Below, piece after piece: positions 24,044 through 33,701 of a stretch of DNA of 64,000 bases (positions are counted from its first letter, which is position 1; each line of letters begins with the position of its first letter). Both the position numbers and the translations under genes were made by a program. The DNA is from Halorientalis sp. IM1011 (lineage in GTDB: Archaea > Halobacteriota > Halobacteria > Halobacteriales > Haloarculaceae): NCBI RefSeq assembly GCF_001989615.1, contig NZ_CP019067.1:3100001-3164000 (forward strand), read 5' to 3'. Under the pieces are notes generated by a model. That model saw only the letters and a program-made list of their open reading frames with translations. It searched no databases and was not told the DNA's origin.

Positions 24044-24814
24044 TTAGTCGACGACCTCGACTGCGTCCCCGACGTCGAGCCGGTTTCCACGATCCGAATC
24101 GGGAATCCGTGAGATGAGCATCAGCGTGTAGTAGTGATCGAACGCGTCGAAGTCGGCCCAGTCGGGGAACGTCTCCCGGCGCTTCTCGACGAATCGCTCG
24201 CGGAACTCCGGGATCGGGTCGCCGGTGTCGGGGTCTCGCTGGGGGACGACACAGCGGCCACAGGGCGTGACGCCCTCGAAGCGGACGCCTCCAACCTCGA
24301 AGGCGGGCGCGTCCGCGCCCACGAAGCGGTCTTCCCAGAACGCCGGTACGCCCGATATCTCGACGTTGGCGCGCAGGCGCCGACGCGCGCCGTCGACGGT
24401 CACGTCGTCGAACCACGACGCGAGTTCCGCCAGCGTGGCCGTGCTGACGACCGACGGCCCCATGTCGCGGCGGTCCACGAACCCGAGAGATTCGTCCCGC
24501 CGGAGGGTCAGGTCCGCGTCGAAGTACTCGCCGAACCACTCGGCGGCGGTCTCGCGGTCCGCTTCGAGGTCGAACTGTCGACTCTCGCCGTCCGGTGGAT
24601 CGACCCGCAACGCACCGGTGTCCGGGTCGAACTCCGTGTCGAGATCGTGGACGCGGTCGGTCCGCTTGCCGTTGAGGACCTCGCCGTCCGCGTCGTAGAG
24701 CGCGAACTCGCGGTCGCGTTCCAGCGTCCCGCCGTCGAGTACCCCCGCACTTTCGACGTCGATACCGTCCAGCCCCTTCACCGGGTACACCCTGAGTCGT
24801 TCCAGACGAGCCAT
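24044..24814 (-). CDS. MOSC domain protein
   Basis: This 256-residue protein has an N-terminal MOSC beta-barrel (LRVYPVKGLDGIDVESAGVL) and a C-terminal MOSC domain (RRRLRANVEISGVPAFWED, VGGVRFEGVTPCGRCVVPQR). MOSC proteins handle activated sulfur or bind molybdenum cofactor, as in the mARC/YcbX families; the single-domain length resembles YcbX without ferredoxin. Electron partner unknown. ATG 24814 starts the family N-terminus. Confidence 0.85.
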   Translation of the reverse strand: MARLERLRVYPVKGLDGIDVESAGVLDGGTLERDREFALYDADGEVLNGKRTDRVHDLDTEFDPDTGALRVDPPDGESRQFDLEADRETAAEWFGEYFDADLTLRRDESLGFVDRRDMGPSVVSTATLAELASWFDDVTVDGARRRLRANVEISGVPAFWEDRFVGADAPAFEVGGVRFEGVTPCGRCVVPQRDPDTGDPIPEFRERFVEKRRETFPDWADFDAFDHYYTLMLISRIPDSDRGNRLDVGDAVEVVD

Positions 24815-24957
24815 CTGTTCGAACGGCGGTCCCCGTTCACAATGAGTGTTCCTTCGAACGCCGTCCTCGGGTGGGATAAACGCGAGCGGATCCTTGCCGC
24901 AGTGGCCCGTTCCGGCTAACGGGAGATTCAAGGGGCCACGGGTCGCGGGTTCTCTCA

Positions 24958-25872
24958 ATGCCCCAGGACCACATCATCAGCGCGAAACACCTCTCGCGTG
25001 CCGACATCGAGTCGGTACTGGATCGCGCGGCCGAGATCGCCGCCGATCCCGAGGCCGTGTCCGACCGGCACGCCGGGAAGTTGCTCGGAATGTTATTCTT
25101 CGAGCCGAGCACGCGCACGAAGATGAGTTTCACCGCGGCGATGAAACGGCTGGGCGGCGACATCGTCGACATGGGCCCGGTCGACCAGTCCAGCGTCAAG
25201 AAAGGCGAGAGCCTCGCCGACACCGTCCGCGTCGTCGAGGGCTACGCCGACGCCCTCGTGATGCGCCACCCGCTCGAAGGCTCGGCCAAGATGGCCAGCG
25301 AGTTCGTCGACGTTCCGCTGATCAACGCGGGCGACGGCGCCGGCCAGCACCCCACCCAGACCCTGCTCGACCTCTACACGATCCGGGAGTCGGCCGGCTT
25401 CGACGACCTGACCGTGGGGATCATGGGTGACCTGAAGTACGGTCGGACGGTCCACTCGCTGGCCCACGCGCTGACGAACTTCGACGCCCAGCAACACTTC
25501 GTCAGCCCCGAGAGCCTCAAACTGCCCCGGGGGGTCCGCTACGACCTCCACGAGCAGGGCGCGTCGATGCGGGAACACACGGAACTGGACGAGGTGCTGG
25601 ACAGTCTCGACGTGCTGTACGTCACCCGGATTCAGGCCGAGCGATTCCCGGACGAGGACGAGTACCGCAAGGTCGCCGGGGAGTACCAGATCGACGCCGA
25701 GACGCTGGCGTCGGCCAAGGACGATCTGGTGGTGATGCACCCGCTGCCCCGCGTCGACGAGATCGCCTCGGACGTGGACGAGACCGATCACGCCCGCTAC
25801 TTCCAGCAGGCACACAACGGGGTGCCGGTACGGATGGCACTGCTCGATCTCATCCTGGAGGGGAACCTATGA
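24958..25872 (+). CDS. pyrB: Aspartate carbamoyltransferase catalytic subunit
   Basis: PyrB condenses carbamoyl phosphate with aspartate in pyrimidine synthesis. The 304-residue protein has the carbamoyl-phosphate loop [10 protein letters not shown] near residue 47, [18 protein letters not shown] near 124-141, and [10 protein letters not shown] in the C-terminal half. Length is standard. It overlaps pyrI by four bases (ATGA at 25869), the usual archaeal pyrBI operon. Confidence 0.96.
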   Translation: MPQDHIISAKHLSRADIESVLDRAAEIAADPEAVSDRHAGKLLGMLFFEPSTRTKMSFTAAMKRLGGDIVDMGPVDQSSVKKGESLADTVRVVEGYADALVMRHPLEGSAKMASEFVDVPLINAGDGAGQHPTQTLLDLYTIRESAGFDDLTVGIMGDLKYGRTVHSLAHALTNFDAQQHFVSPESLKLPRGVRYDLHEQGASMREHTELDEVLDSLDVLYVTRIQAERFPDEDEYRKVAGEYQIDAETLASAKDDLVVMHPLPRVDEIASDVDETDHARYFQQAHNGVPVRMALLDLILEGNL

Positions 25873-26333
25873 CCGACGACCAACAGCTCCGCGTCAGCAA
25901 GATCAGTGAGGGAACGGTGATCGACCACGTCACGGGCGGGCAGGCGCTGAACGTCCTGGCGATCCTGGGCATCGACGGTTCCGGCGGCGAGGAGGTCTCC
26001 ATCGGGATGAACGTCCCCTCCGAGCGCCTGGGCCGGAAGGACGTTGTGAAAGTCGAAGGCCGTGAACTGAGTCAGGACGAGGTGGACGTGCTCTCGCTGA
26101 TCGCGCCCGCGGCGACGATCAACATCGTCCGGGACTACGACGTGATCGAGAAACACCGCGTCGAGCGACCCGGCGAGGTGGTCGGGGTCCTGCGATGTCC
26201 CAACCGCAACTGCATCACGACGAAGGACGAACCGGTCGATTCGCGCTTCGCCGTCCTCGAGGACGGCGTCCGATGTGCCTACTGCGATACGATCATCCGG
26301 GAGTCGATAGCCGATCACATCCACGTCGGCTGA
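25869..26333 (+). CDS. pyrI: Aspartate carbamoyltransferase regulatory subunit
   Basis: This 154-residue protein has the allosteric N-terminal domain ([20 protein letters not shown]) and the C-terminal zinc domain with four cysteines: CPNRNC and, 30 or so residues on, CAYC. It forms the dodecameric enzyme with PyrB and mediates nucleotide feedback. Confidence 0.96.
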   Translation: MTDDQQLRVSKISEGTVIDHVTGGQALNVLAILGIDGSGGEEVSIGMNVPSERLGRKDVVKVEGRELSQDEVDVLSLIAPAATINIVRDYDVIEKHRVERPGEVVGVLRCPNRNCITTKDEPVDSRFAVLEDGVRCAYCDTIIRESIADHIHVG

Positions 26334-26417
26334 CGGAACCGACTGGGGTCCAGGCTTGCGCCGAAGATTGCGGTTCCCGGAACAATTATACCCTGACCGG
26401 ACGTTTTCTTTCATGCA

Positions 26418-26492
26418 ATGTCAACGAAGGTCAAGCTCGCCGCCGCCCTGGTCGCCATCGTCCTCGTGTACCGCTTCGCGGTTCAGGAGTGA
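26418..26492 (+). CDS. Possible 24-residue membrane miniprotein
   Basis: ATG at 26418 opens a short frame, MSTKVKLAAALVAIVLVYRF plus four residues. Basic start and a 15-residue hydrophobic core fit a single-span peptide. A TATA-like caattata lies 28-36 bases upstream (about 26382-26390). Similar miniproteins occur in haloarchaea (recalled, not checked). Confidence 0.4.
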   Translation: MSTKVKLAAALVAIVLVYRFAVQE

Positions 26493-26582
26493 CTCGGCGA
26501 CACTGACGTATCGCTAGCGAACCGCCCTGTCCCGACGGCTCGTCCCCGACGGGCTTTTCCCGGCCGCTGTGTACCCACAGAT

Positions 26583-27407
26583 ATGTACGGCGTCGTCACC
26601 CGCAACGAGGAAGAGCTGGCCTGGTCGGAGTTCGACCGTGCGTTCTACGAGGTCAAAGACGTCACCGGCCGGGCCGCCGAACCCGTCTCCGAGGGGATCA
26701 GCATGATCTCCTGTTTCGGCGACAACGCGGCCGCCGAGGGGAACCCCGACCTCGTCCCGGTCTCCGAGGACGGGCAACCGGCCACGCGGGAGCGCCGGTA
26801 CTTCGACTGGGACTACGTCTGCCCCACCCGCGACGACTACCGCGAAGGGCTGCTCGAAATCGTCGATGACGCCGCCGCCGTGACGCCGGACGTGCGACTC
26901 GACGACGTTGGGTTTCCCCGCCCCGAGTACTGTCACTGCGACCGCTGTGAACGGCGCTTCGAGGCCAGCGAGTTCGACGACTGGTTCGCCTGGCGCGCCG
27001 ACGTCATCACCGAGTTCGTCCGCGAGGCCCGCGAGCGCGTCCCCGGCGACCTCTACCTGACGCTGTATCCCGACCCCTACCCCGGCCACGTCCACGAGCG
27101 GGCCGGTCTCGACCTCGACGCCCTCGCCGAGTACGTCGACGAGTTCGTCGTCCCCATCTACGACATGGCCTACACGACGACCTACTGGCTGGAGATCATC
27201 GCCTCGGGCTTTTCCGACGCCCTCGAGAAGCCCTTCAGCGTCGAACTGTACGCCGTCGACGTGGACATCGACAACCTCATCGACGCAGCCGAAGTCGCCG
27301 CCGAGTACGGCGAGTCCGTCCTCTTCGGTTACGACGCGAGCAACGCCCGCGCGACGCTCAGACGCATGAACGCCGACCGTCGCGAAGGCGAGGAGTTCGG
27401 CGCTTAA
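26583..27407 (+). CDS. Putative glycosyl-hydrolase-like (GHL) TIM-barrel protein
   Basis: The 274-residue protein begins on a barrel-like strand and has DWDYVCPTRDDYREGLLEIV followed by RLDDVGFPRPEYCHCDRCERRF, a Cys-rich knuckle (CHCDRC) typical of hypothetical glycosyl hydrolase families such as GHL6. Later barrel strands include LYLTLYPDPY and FVVPIYDMAYTTTYW. No catalytic acid pair can be assigned. Convergent with, and overlapping by four bases, the gene at 27404. Confidence 0.65.
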   Translation: MYGVVTRNEEELAWSEFDRAFYEVKDVTGRAAEPVSEGISMISCFGDNAAAEGNPDLVPVSEDGQPATRERRYFDWDYVCPTRDDYREGLLEIVDDAAAVTPDVRLDDVGFPRPEYCHCDRCERRFEASEFDDWFAWRADVITEFVREARERVPGDLYLTLYPDPYPGHVHERAGLDLDALAEYVDEFVVPIYDMAYTTTYWLEIIASGFSDALEKPFSVELYAVDVDIDNLIDAAEVAAEYGESVLFGYDASNARATLRRMNADRREGEEFGA

Positions 27408-27904
27408 TCGTTCTGCACGACGTTCTCGAACGTCCGGTTACCGGCCGGCGTGACCGCCGTCGAGTAGAGAATGCCGCCGTCGTTCTGAATCTCCAACCCG
27501 TCCGACCCGCTGAGGGTGATCTCGAACTGGCTGACGATCGTCTCGTTCGTGGTGATCGTTCCCGGTTCGACCGTGCCGTTCCAGACCCGCCTGTCGGCGG
27601 TCCCGTTCTCCGTTCTGGTGTACAGTTCGTGTCTGAACCGGACGTTCTCCACCGACTCGTTGCCGGTGTTCGTGATCGTCGTGTTCACACGCCGGCAGGT
27701 CAGGCCGCACTCACTGCGACCGTGGATCGTGAAGTTCAGCGCGACGGTCCCGCTGTCGTTCGTCTGATCGTCCCCCGCAGGCGGTGCCACGTCGTCCCCG
27801 CTGCCCCCGCCCGGGACGAGTCCGAAGGCGAACGCTGCACCGACTGCCACCACGACGACCGCGCCGACGACGCCGGCGACGGCCGCCATCTGTGATCGTT
27901 CCAT
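27404..27904 (-). CDS. Membrane-anchored exported protein, unknown
   Basis: This 166-residue protein has an N-terminal membrane segment (MAAVAGVVGAVVVVAVGAAF), a Gly/Asp linker, then a beta-sandwich-like domain rich in Asn/Thr with a paired cysteine motif SECGLTCRR and many possible N-glycosylation sites. It resembles haloarchaeal FxLYD-type surface proteins. Function unknown. Confidence 0.7.
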   Translation of the reverse strand: MERSQMAAVAGVVGAVVVVAVGAAFAFGLVPGGGSGDDVAPPAGDDQTNDSGTVALNFTIHGRSECGLTCRRVNTTITNTGNESVENVRFRHELYTRTENGTADRRVWNGTVEPGTITTNETIVSQFEITLSGSDGLEIQNDGGILYSTAVTPAGNRTFENVVQND

Positions 27905-27991
27905 CCGTCCGTACAGGCACACGTGTCAGTTATAAAACTACTTCCGGTTACGGTGCGTCCAATCGGCGGCCGGTACGGCTTTTCGGGCCGA

Positions 27992-28549
27992 TTACAGTGC
28001 CCGCTCGCGCCAGGTCAGCAGTTCCGCCCGGTCGCGGGTGTCTTCGGGGAGGTCGTTGAACCAACGTGCCTCCGAGATCTCGTCGTCCGGATCGGCGACT
28101 TCGAGGTCGGTCGTCTCCGCGCGGGCGGCGAACACGGGGAGGACGCCCCAGGCGTCGTGGCCGTCGCTGCGGAACGCGACCCGGGCGAGGATCCCCAGCC
28201 CCTCGTACTCGGCGTCGATACCGGCTTCTTCCTGAAGTTCGCGGCGCGCTCCCTCGCGGAAGGACTCGTCGGGACGGACCTCGCCGCCGGGGACGACCCA
28301 CATGTCGACGCCCTCGTGGCGGACCAGCAGGAGGTCGCCTGACTCCCGGTAGACGAGCGTGTGCGCGCCGTAAGGGAGGCCGTTCTCCCGGATGCGGTCG
28401 GCGACGGTGCGGAAGCGCGACCGGGAGACAGTGCGTGTGCGCTCGTACTCGACGTAGTTCTCGTGGTCGCTGGCGAGGCGGTGATACGTCTGTTCGGCCC
28501 GCTGGTCGGCCTCGTCGGCGAGATACCACAGGTTGTCGACGGCCGTCAT
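27992..28549 (-). CDS. NUDIX hydrolase
   Basis: This 185-residue protein has an N-terminal helical region of about 55 residues and a NUDIX domain whose box GGEVRPDESFREGARRELQE-EAG sits at about 88-110, with all the conserved metal-binding glutamates. Such enzymes cleave nucleoside diphosphates linked to another group; the substrate is unknown. The N-terminal helix (DNLWYLADEADQRAEQTYHR) is common in haloarchaeal members. Confidence 0.88.
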   Translation of the reverse strand: MTAVDNLWYLADEADQRAEQTYHRLASDHENYVEYERTRTVSRSRFRTVADRIRENGLPYGAHTLVYRESGDLLLVRHEGVDMWVVPGGEVRPDESFREGARRELQEEAGIDAEYEGLGILARVAFRSDGHDAWGVLPVFAARAETTDLEVADPDDEISEARWFNDLPEDTRDRAELLTWRERAL

Positions 28550-28750
28550 CGTGCCGCTGCTGGGTGGCGTGGCGTTTGCACGCGATACGGAGGGGCGACG
28601 AAAGAGTGCGAACGGTCGACCATGTCGACGTATTTCACACGAGCCAGCAATAATTCTTCGACACGCCCGGGGTTTGGTTTCGGACGCTCGCGTTACCCGA
28701 GGTGGTCACGAATCAGTCCCTTTTTAGGCCGGCGTGCGTAGCTTTCGGGT

Positions 28751-28945
28751 ATGAGTTTCGAGGAAGACGACACCGTCATTCTGCACGACGAACACAGCGA
28801 ACACGACGGCGAGGAGGGCGTGATCACGCAGGTCATGGAGACGATGTTCGGCGACGCCAACTACACCGTCAGCTTCGACGACGGGCAGGAGGCCGGTATC
28901 TCCGAGGACGCGCTCGAAGCCGTCGAAGACGCCGACGAGGAGTAA
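28751..28945 (+). CDS. Small acidic protein, conserved in haloarchaea
   Basis: The 64-residue protein is probably an SH3-like beta barrel: DDTVILHDEHSEHDGEEGVI, then ANYTVSFDDGQEAGI, with an acidic tail. It lies eight bases ahead of the PF01877 gene and is probably co-transcribed with it. A TATA-like cctttttagg lies about 32-41 bases before its ATG. Confidence 0.7.
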   Translation: MSFEEDDTVILHDEHSEHDGEEGVITQVMETMFGDANYTVSFDDGQEAGISEDALEAVEDADEE

Positions 28946-28952
28946 CGTAGCC

Positions 28953-29390
28953 GTGCCGTCGGTCCCCTTCCACTACGTCGACCTCCGCGCGTTCTGTTAC
29001 GCCACGGAAGACGAGAAACGCGTCGAGGAAGCGCTCCGTACCTTTCTGCCCGAAGAGGCCGAGATCGAGCGCACGACCTCGGAAGGGCACCACGGCGACC
29101 GTATCGTCGTCCTCTCGGCCCGGGTCGAACGGGCCGACGAGATGCGCCACGTGCTGGACCGCCTGAGCGACCTCGACACCGCCCAGCAGCTGGCCGACGA
29201 ACTCGACGAGCGCGTCGACGACAACTGCTCGCTGTTTCTCAGACTCGACAAGCAGGCCGCCTTCGGGGGCGACGCGCGACTGGGCGACGGTATCACCGTC
29301 CGATCCAAGGTCGAGGCCTACCCCGCGACGAAGGAGAAAGCGGTCGAGAACGCTCGCGAGGCACTGGAGACGTTCATCGCGGAGGAGTGA
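28953..29390 (+). CDS. PF01877 RNA-binding protein (exosome/RNase P superoperon)
   Basis: This 145-residue protein matches the archaeal RNA_binding family PF01877 (COG1325-type): VPFHYVDLRAFCYATEDEKR, a central alpha/beta core and DGITVRSKVEAYPATKEKAV near the end. It is encoded just before rnp3 in many archaea and is thought to act with the exosome or RNase P. GTG start; its stop overlaps the rnp3 ATG (TGATG). Confidence 0.88.
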   Translation: MPSVPFHYVDLRAFCYATEDEKRVEEALRTFLPEEAEIERTTSEGHHGDRIVVLSARVERADEMRHVLDRLSDLDTAQQLADELDERVDDNCSLFLRLDKQAAFGGDARLGDGITVRSKVEAYPATKEKAVENAREALETFIAEE

Positions 29391-30106
29391 TGTACGAGGG
29401 CGTCCACGCGCGACCGGACGGGGAGAGCACCCTCGCGCGGATGGCCCTCACGGCCGCCGAATACGGCTTTTCGGGCATCGTCGTCCGCAACCACGGCGAT
29501 CAGCCCTGTGACGCGGACCGCGAGGAGATCGCCGAGACCTACGGGATCGACGTGGTCGACGGCGTCGAGGTCCGGGCCGACGATCCCTCCCGCGCGAGTG
29601 GCTTCGTCGGCAACTACCGCGACGAGAAGACGGTGGTCTGCGTCCACGGCGGCGACGACCGCCTCAATCGCTTCGCCGTGGAACAGCCGGCGGTCGACGT
29701 GCTCGCCCACCCGATGGACGGTGGCGACTTCAACCACGTCCTCGCCAAGGAAGCCGCGAGAAACGGCGTCCGGATCGAGTTCTCGCTCGCCCGCGTGCTG
29801 CGCGAACAGGGCGGCACCCGCGTCCGGGCGATTCAGGACCTCCGGAAGCTCCGGGAGATGGTCGAGACCTACGACGTGCCCTACGTCGTGAGCGTCGACC
29901 CGACCAGTCACCTCCAGTTGCGCGCCCCCCGGGACCTCCGGGCCGTCGGCGAGGTGATCGGCTTCTCGGCCGAGCAGGTAGAGCGGGGGCTCGAAGAGTG
30001 GGGTCAGCTGGCCGAGCGCAACCGCGAGCGACAGTCCGACCGGTACGTGGAACCGGGGGTTCGACTCGGGGAGTACGAGGGCGGCGACGGGAACGAGAAC
30101 GGGTAG
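29390..30106 (+). CDS. rnp3: Ribonuclease P protein component 3 (Rpp30)
   Basis: The 238-residue protein has the TIM-barrel-like Rpp30 fold: MYEGVHARP, GFSGIVVRNHGD, VDVLAHPMDGGDFNHVLAKE, and VPYVVSVDPTSHLQL. It is a protein subunit of RNase P, which matures tRNA 5' ends. In many archaea rnp2 and psmA follow directly; here the next gene is on the other strand and rnp2 lies at 62430. Confidence 0.93.
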   Translation: MYEGVHARPDGESTLARMALTAAEYGFSGIVVRNHGDQPCDADREEIAETYGIDVVDGVEVRADDPSRASGFVGNYRDEKTVVCVHGGDDRLNRFAVEQPAVDVLAHPMDGGDFNHVLAKEAARNGVRIEFSLARVLREQGGTRVRAIQDLRKLREMVETYDVPYVVSVDPTSHLQLRAPRDLRAVGEVIGFSAEQVERGLEEWGQLAERNRERQSDRYVEPGVRLGEYEGGDGNENG

Positions 30107-30108
30107 TC

Positions 30109-31053
30109 CTACTCGTCCCCGTCGTCGATCTCTATGGTGACCGCGTCCCGCTCGTCGCGGGTGGGGATCGAGGTCTCGTAGATGTTCTCCAGGGCCGTCC
30201 CGGCGTGGGCGACGAGCATCTCCAGCAGGGAGCGAGTTTCCTCGGTCACGGCGGTGTCGCCCCGGTCCAGCGCGACCATCGCCGTCGTCGCGCTGTCGGT
30301 CTCGGCGACGAGGATCGTCACGACGCGCTCGACGTCCTCGGGGAGTCCCGCGGGGAGGTCGTCCTCGTGGGTGACGACGGTCGCGGCCTCCGCGCCGGCG
30401 GCCAGGCCGGCGAGTTCGGCGATAGTCGCTTCGTCGACGCCGGCGATGGTGCTCTCGACGAGCGTGGCGAACCCACCCCGGCGCTCGACGAAGGCCACGT
30501 CGTGGAACTCGACGAGCGTGATGGCGGCCTCGACACAGAGGGTGCTCACCGCGTCCATCGTGTCTGACTCGTTGAGGGCGCGGCCGTAGTGGTTCGTGTC
30601 GGCGGCGCGGTTGGCGAACGTCTCGATCCGGTCGCGCTGGCGTTTCAGCTCTGCCCTGTCGATCCGACTGCGCACGTCGTAGATGCCGACGAGCACACCC
30701 GCCAGCGTCCCGGCGGTGACGTTGTCCACGGCGACGTAGGGCGCTGCATCGAAGGCGTCGAACGTCTCGGTGGCGACGTTCAGCGAGAAGAGGATCAACG
30801 CGGTGATCGCGGCGAAGGCGACGGCGCTCCCGACGACCCACGCGCCGACGACGGTCCCGTACTCGACGTACTCGGGACTCCGGGCGACCCAGACGCCGGC
30901 GAAGGTGATCGCGGCCGCCATCGCCAGAAAGGGGAGCAGATCGACGGCGAACCCGACCGTGGTCGACGTGCGGACCATCGCCTGGGCGATCTGGACGGCG
31001 GCCAGCAGGAGCCCGACGGCGGCGATCGCAGCCCCCTGGAGCCGTCGTTGCAT
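30109..31053 (-). CDS. Membrane protein with C-terminal GAF-like domain
   Basis: The 314-residue protein has four predicted membrane segments in its first 125 residues, a charged helical linker (RAELKRQRDRIETFANRAAD) and a C-terminal domain resembling a GAF module (VSTLCVEAAITLVEFHDVAF through ETRSLLEMLVAHAGTALENIYE). The layout is that of a haloarchaeal sensor without its kinase. It may be a signalling remnant or a stand-alone receptor. ATG 31053 is preferred to an upstream TTG. Confidence 0.65.
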   Translation of the reverse strand: MQRRLQGAAIAAVGLLLAAVQIAQAMVRTSTTVGFAVDLLPFLAMAAAITFAGVWVARSPEYVEYGTVVGAWVVGSAVAFAAITALILFSLNVATETFDAFDAAPYVAVDNVTAGTLAGVLVGIYDVRSRIDRAELKRQRDRIETFANRAADTNHYGRALNESDTMDAVSTLCVEAAITLVEFHDVAFVERRGGFATLVESTIAGVDEATIAELAGLAAGAEAATVVTHEDDLPAGLPEDVERVVTILVAETDSATTAMVALDRGDTAVTEETRSLLEMLVAHAGTALENIYETSIPTRDERDAVTIEIDDGDE

Positions 31054-31185
31054 AGTCGACAATGACTGTCACGGTAATTGGCTCTATGGGTCGTTTTCGT
31101 CGCTGACTCGCGCGAACCAGGGGACCGGATCCGAATCGCGCGGGTCGGGCGTGTGATTTATACTCGCTGGGTCACCCCTTTTTGT

Positions 31186-31413
31186 ATGGAAGGGTACGAC
31201 GAACTCGTCTCGTCGCTGACGCCCCGGCAGGAGAGCGACTCGGTCACCATCCACCAGAACACGGTCGGACTCGCCTGTCCTGCCTGTGAGGAACCGTTCG
31301 ACAACCTGATCGTCTGCAAAGACGAGTACAACTCGCTGGAACTGGACTTCGCGATGGACCTCTGCACCGCGACCCACGACGGCAACCCGCTGCTTTTCAC
31401 CCACAAACACTGA
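31186..31413 (+). CDS. Small zinc-ribbon-like protein (DUF7385-like)
   Basis: The 75-residue protein has a CPACEEPF knuckle in its middle and a downstream Cys/His set (VCKDEYNS; DLCTATHDG; FTHKH), suggesting a metal-binding fold. It is a common haloarchaeal small protein of unknown function. A TATA-like gatttata lies about 25-30 bases upstream. Confidence 0.7.
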   Translation: MEGYDELVSSLTPRQESDSVTIHQNTVGLACPACEEPFDNLIVCKDEYNSLELDFAMDLCTATHDGNPLLFTHKH

Positions 31414-31443
31414 TCGACGCCGGGACTGGACCGCCGCAACCGG

Positions 31444-33627
31444 TCAGTCCTCGACCATCCGCGACCCGCCCGGCGGCAGGAACTCCTGAATCAGGTCCGG
31501 GCTGGCGACCGACCGGACGAACGACTCGTCCGCGAACCGCTCCTTGAGCTCACGGTAGCACATCTTGGCCATGTCGTTCTGTGCGTACCGACCCGGTTCG
31601 AGTTCGATGCTGGTCTCGACCGTCGGCTCGATGGCGGCCGGCGGCCCGCCGATGACTCGCGTGTCCGGTTCGCACTTGATGCCGACGGCGACGCTCGCTG
31701 CCACGTCCTCGAAGTAGGTGCGGTCGCCCCGCACCGCGAAGCCGCCCTTCTCCAGGTACTCGCCGCTCTCGGGCGTCTTCGACACCTGATCGGGGTCGAC
31801 CATGTACACGTCGTCGGCGTACTTGCCTTCCTTCCAGACCGAGGAATAGGAGAGCGCGAACTGTGCGGCTTCTTGGAGTGTGGACTCGGGGAAGTCCACG
31901 TCTCTCGACGGTTCGCTCGGCCCGGTCGCCTTCAGGATGGTCACCGGGCCGCCGTGGGCCTGAGCGTGGAAGAACTTGTCACCGCCGTCCATGTACTTCT
32001 TGACGAGTTCCTCGTTCTGGTCGGCGTTGCGCCCGCCGATGACGAGGAAGTCGTCGCTGGTGTGGAACCAGCGGTACTCCTCGTACCAGTGTTCGGAGGC
32101 GCGGACGGGGATCGACGCCCGCGAGAGCCAGTCCACGTCCTCGGTGTCCTCCTCGTCATCGTCGGACTCCTCGCCGCCTGCTCCGTCGCCTTCGTCGCCG
32201 TCGGCGGCGTCCCACTCCTCGCGTCGCTGCTTGACGGCTTCGAGGTCCTCGCGAGTGTTCTCGATGGCCGCCTGCGCGCCCTCCTTTTTCTCCTCGATGC
32301 GTTTGGCCTCGGTGTAGTGTTCGTCGGCGTTCTTCTCGACGCCCACGCTCGCGTCCACGTCGATTCGGTGGTCGTCGAGTTCGATAGTGACGATGCCCTC
32401 GCTGCCGTCGACGCCGACGACGGCCGCGGCGGCCTCGATCCCGCGGTCGGCCCCCTCGTCGAACTTGGCCTCGATGGCGTCCCAGGACACGTCTTCCTCG
32501 CGTGCCTGCTGGACCGTCGAGAGGATATCGTCGACCAGATCGTACTCGGCGTACAGCAGTTCCGCCTTCTCGCGTTCGGCCTCGGCCTGGGCCTCGAAGT
32601 CCTCGATGGCTCCCTGCTGTTGCTCGATGATCCGTTTCTGCTTCTCGATCTCGCTCTCGAAGTCCGGGCGGTCGCGCCCGCCGCCGTCCTCGGGGCCGGT
32701 CTCCGGTTCGGCCTCCCAGTTGGTGTAGTAGTCGTCGAGCGCCGCGGTGAACGTCTCGAACGCGTCGCTGGGCAAGTCCTCGTGCTCGGCCATCGGAATC
32801 GGCGTCGCGTCGACGCGGAGGCCGCGGTCGGAATCGTCGTCGCCATCGTCACCGTCTCCATCCTCGCCGTCCTCGCCTCCCTCGTAGTAGACCCGGGGGT
32901 CGAGGTCGGCAGCGGCCAGTCGCTCGCGGAGGTCCTCGATGGTCGAAAAGAGGGCGCGGTACTCTTCCTCGCCGGCCTCGGCGATGTCCATCGTCTTCTC
33001 GACGCCGGCGCGGGTACAGAGTTCCTCGCCCCAGAAGCCGCCGAAGTCCAGCTGGGTCGCAAGCGTCCGCACCACGTCGGTGTCCGAGTCCTCCATCTGG
33101 TCGGCGAAGGCCTCGTACTCGGCTTCGAGCGGGTTGAAACGGGAGGAGGGGAACTCGTATGGCGACCCGGGCGCGACGGTTCGAGATTTCAGGCGCACGG
33201 TGTCGAGACAGTCGACGACCTCGCCTTCTCCGTCGAGGACGGCGACGTTGCCGTCGCCGAACAGTTCCGCCACGACGGTCGTGTCCTCGTCGCCGCGCTC
33301 GAACTCGAGCGTGACGATCCGGTCGAAGCCGTACTGCTCGACGCCGACCAGATCCGCCCCGGAGAGGCGGTTCCGGAGCATCATCGCGAAGTTCGGTGGC
33401 CGACCCGGCGCGTCGGGGACGTTCTCGGCGTCGGCGACCCTGAGGTGTTTGGTCTCGCCGATGTCCAGTAGCAACTCGACGCGTCCCCGGTCGAAATCGC
33501 GCATCCGGAACCGGACGAGGCCGTCGTCGTAGAGGTAGACCTTGTCGACTTTCGCGCCCTCGTAGTCCCCGAGTTCGCCACAGAGCGCCGCGAGGTCGAC
33601 GCTCGTCAGCTCCCGCTTGCGGTCCAT
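31444..33627 (-). CDS. rqcH: RqcH/NFACT-family ribosome quality-control protein
   Basis: RqcH binds stalled 50S-peptidyl-tRNA complexes and in bacteria adds alanine tails. The 727-residue protein has the NFACT-N domain with the Asp102-Arg103 pair (YGFDRIVTLE) known to be needed for tRNA engagement, a long coiled-coil middle (about 320-470) including acidic inserts, and a C-terminal NFACT-R domain (EHWYEEYRWFHTSDDFLVIG, RNADQNEELVKKYM, KFFHAQAHGGP). Archaeal members probably do the same. Acidic linkers around 255-270 and 480-500 are typical halophile insertions. Confidence 0.92.
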   Translation of the reverse strand: MDRKRELTSVDLAALCGELGDYEGAKVDKVYLYDDGLVRFRMRDFDRGRVELLLDIGETKHLRVADAENVPDAPGRPPNFAMMLRNRLSGADLVGVEQYGFDRIVTLEFERGDEDTTVVAELFGDGNVAVLDGEGEVVDCLDTVRLKSRTVAPGSPYEFPSSRFNPLEAEYEAFADQMEDSDTDVVRTLATQLDFGGFWGEELCTRAGVEKTMDIAEAGEEEYRALFSTIEDLRERLAAADLDPRVYYEGGEDGEDGDGDDGDDDSDRGLRVDATPIPMAEHEDLPSDAFETFTAALDDYYTNWEAEPETGPEDGGGRDRPDFESEIEKQKRIIEQQQGAIEDFEAQAEAEREKAELLYAEYDLVDDILSTVQQAREEDVSWDAIEAKFDEGADRGIEAAAAVVGVDGSEGIVTIELDDHRIDVDASVGVEKNADEHYTEAKRIEEKKEGAQAAIENTREDLEAVKQRREEWDAADGDEGDGAGGEESDDDEEDTEDVDWLSRASIPVRASEHWYEEYRWFHTSDDFLVIGGRNADQNEELVKKYMDGGDKFFHAQAHGGPVTILKATGPSEPSRDVDFPESTLQEAAQFALSYSSVWKEGKYADDVYMVDPDQVSKTPESGEYLEKGGFAVRGDRTYFEDVAASVAVGIKCEPDTRVIGGPPAAIEPTVETSIELEPGRYAQNDMAKMCYRELKERFADESFVRSVASPDLIQEFLPPGGSRMVED

Positions 33628-33701
33628 ATCCTCCGGTCCGCCGGCCTCGCAAAGAGGGTGTCGTTCGGTCGCGAAAAACGGTTCGTAGCGTGAGGCCGCC
33701 G

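Noticed and set aside
31873-33471. A 532-codon frame antisense to rqcH
   Set aside because: rqcH has complete conserved domains in the other direction; the antisense product is low-complexity Val/Leu/Asp.
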